Origin: Pseudomonadota bacterium
Lineage (GTDB): Bacteria; Pseudomonadota; Gammaproteobacteria; Pseudomonadales; Pseudohongiellaceae
Assembly (NCBI GenBank): GCA_022563075.1
Contig: JADFOC010000062.1
Location: 1-9,421, forward strand
Direction of reading: 5' to 3'
Length of the DNA: 9,421 nt
Shown: piece by piece, positions 9,109-9,421 of the stretch
Position numbering within the stretch: position 1 is the first letter of the stretch
How the letters are laid out: the number at the start of each line of letters is the position of its first letter
The notes under the pieces: model-generated
What the model was told of the DNA's origin: nothing
The model's input: only the letters and a program-made list of their open reading frames with translations
Databases searched by the model: none
Translations under genes and position numbers: made by a program

Positions 9109-9421
<313 letters not shown>

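Overview
This window is housekeeping DNA from a gammaproteobacterium. It carries, all on the + strand, rpoB (lacking only its start codon), complete rpoC, complete rpsL and the 5' part of rpsG. RpoB starts with the residues [16 protein letters not shown]. RpoB and RpoC both look gammaproteobacterial: RpoC keeps the long insertion in its trigger loop, and the RpoB βi9 region is 12 residues longer than in E. coli, resembling Pseudomonas as I recall it. The direct order rpoC-rpsL-rpsG also fits Pseudomonas-type gammaproteobacteria, not enterics, where the str genes lie far from rpoBC. Base composition is balanced and codon use is uniform. I see no sign of horizontal transfer, no mobile element, no tRNA or rRNA gene and no CRISPR array. 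Genus cannot be fixed from this evidence.

Layout: rpoB 1-4086; a 98-nt spacer with a hairpin touching the rpoC Shine-Dalgarno; rpoC 4185-8411; a 179-nt spacer with two perfect 8-bp stems, a candidate sigma-70 promoter and an alternative long-range pairing; rpsL 8591-8962; a 164-nt spacer with two more hairpins, one showing a boxA-like sequence in its loop and one a candidate S7 binding site; rpsG from 9127 to the window end. No spacer contains a stem followed by a U-tract, so I expect transcription to read through all four genes, with a likely extra entry point before rpsL.

The products are the two large subunits of RNA polymerase and two small-subunit ribosomal proteins, S12 (decoding centre) and S7 (head assembly and, in E. 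coli, repressor of the str operon). Catalytic and zinc-binding residues are intact, and the rifampicin and streptomycin target residues look wild type.

I did not find a new multi-gene system. The points most worth a second look are an 18-bp palindromic in-frame insertion in rpoC bounded by a 5-bp direct repeat, an Arg-to-Lys change at a ppGpp-contacting position of RpoC, and the structured spacers. Comparisons with E. coli and Pseudomonas proteins are from memory, not from a computed alignment.
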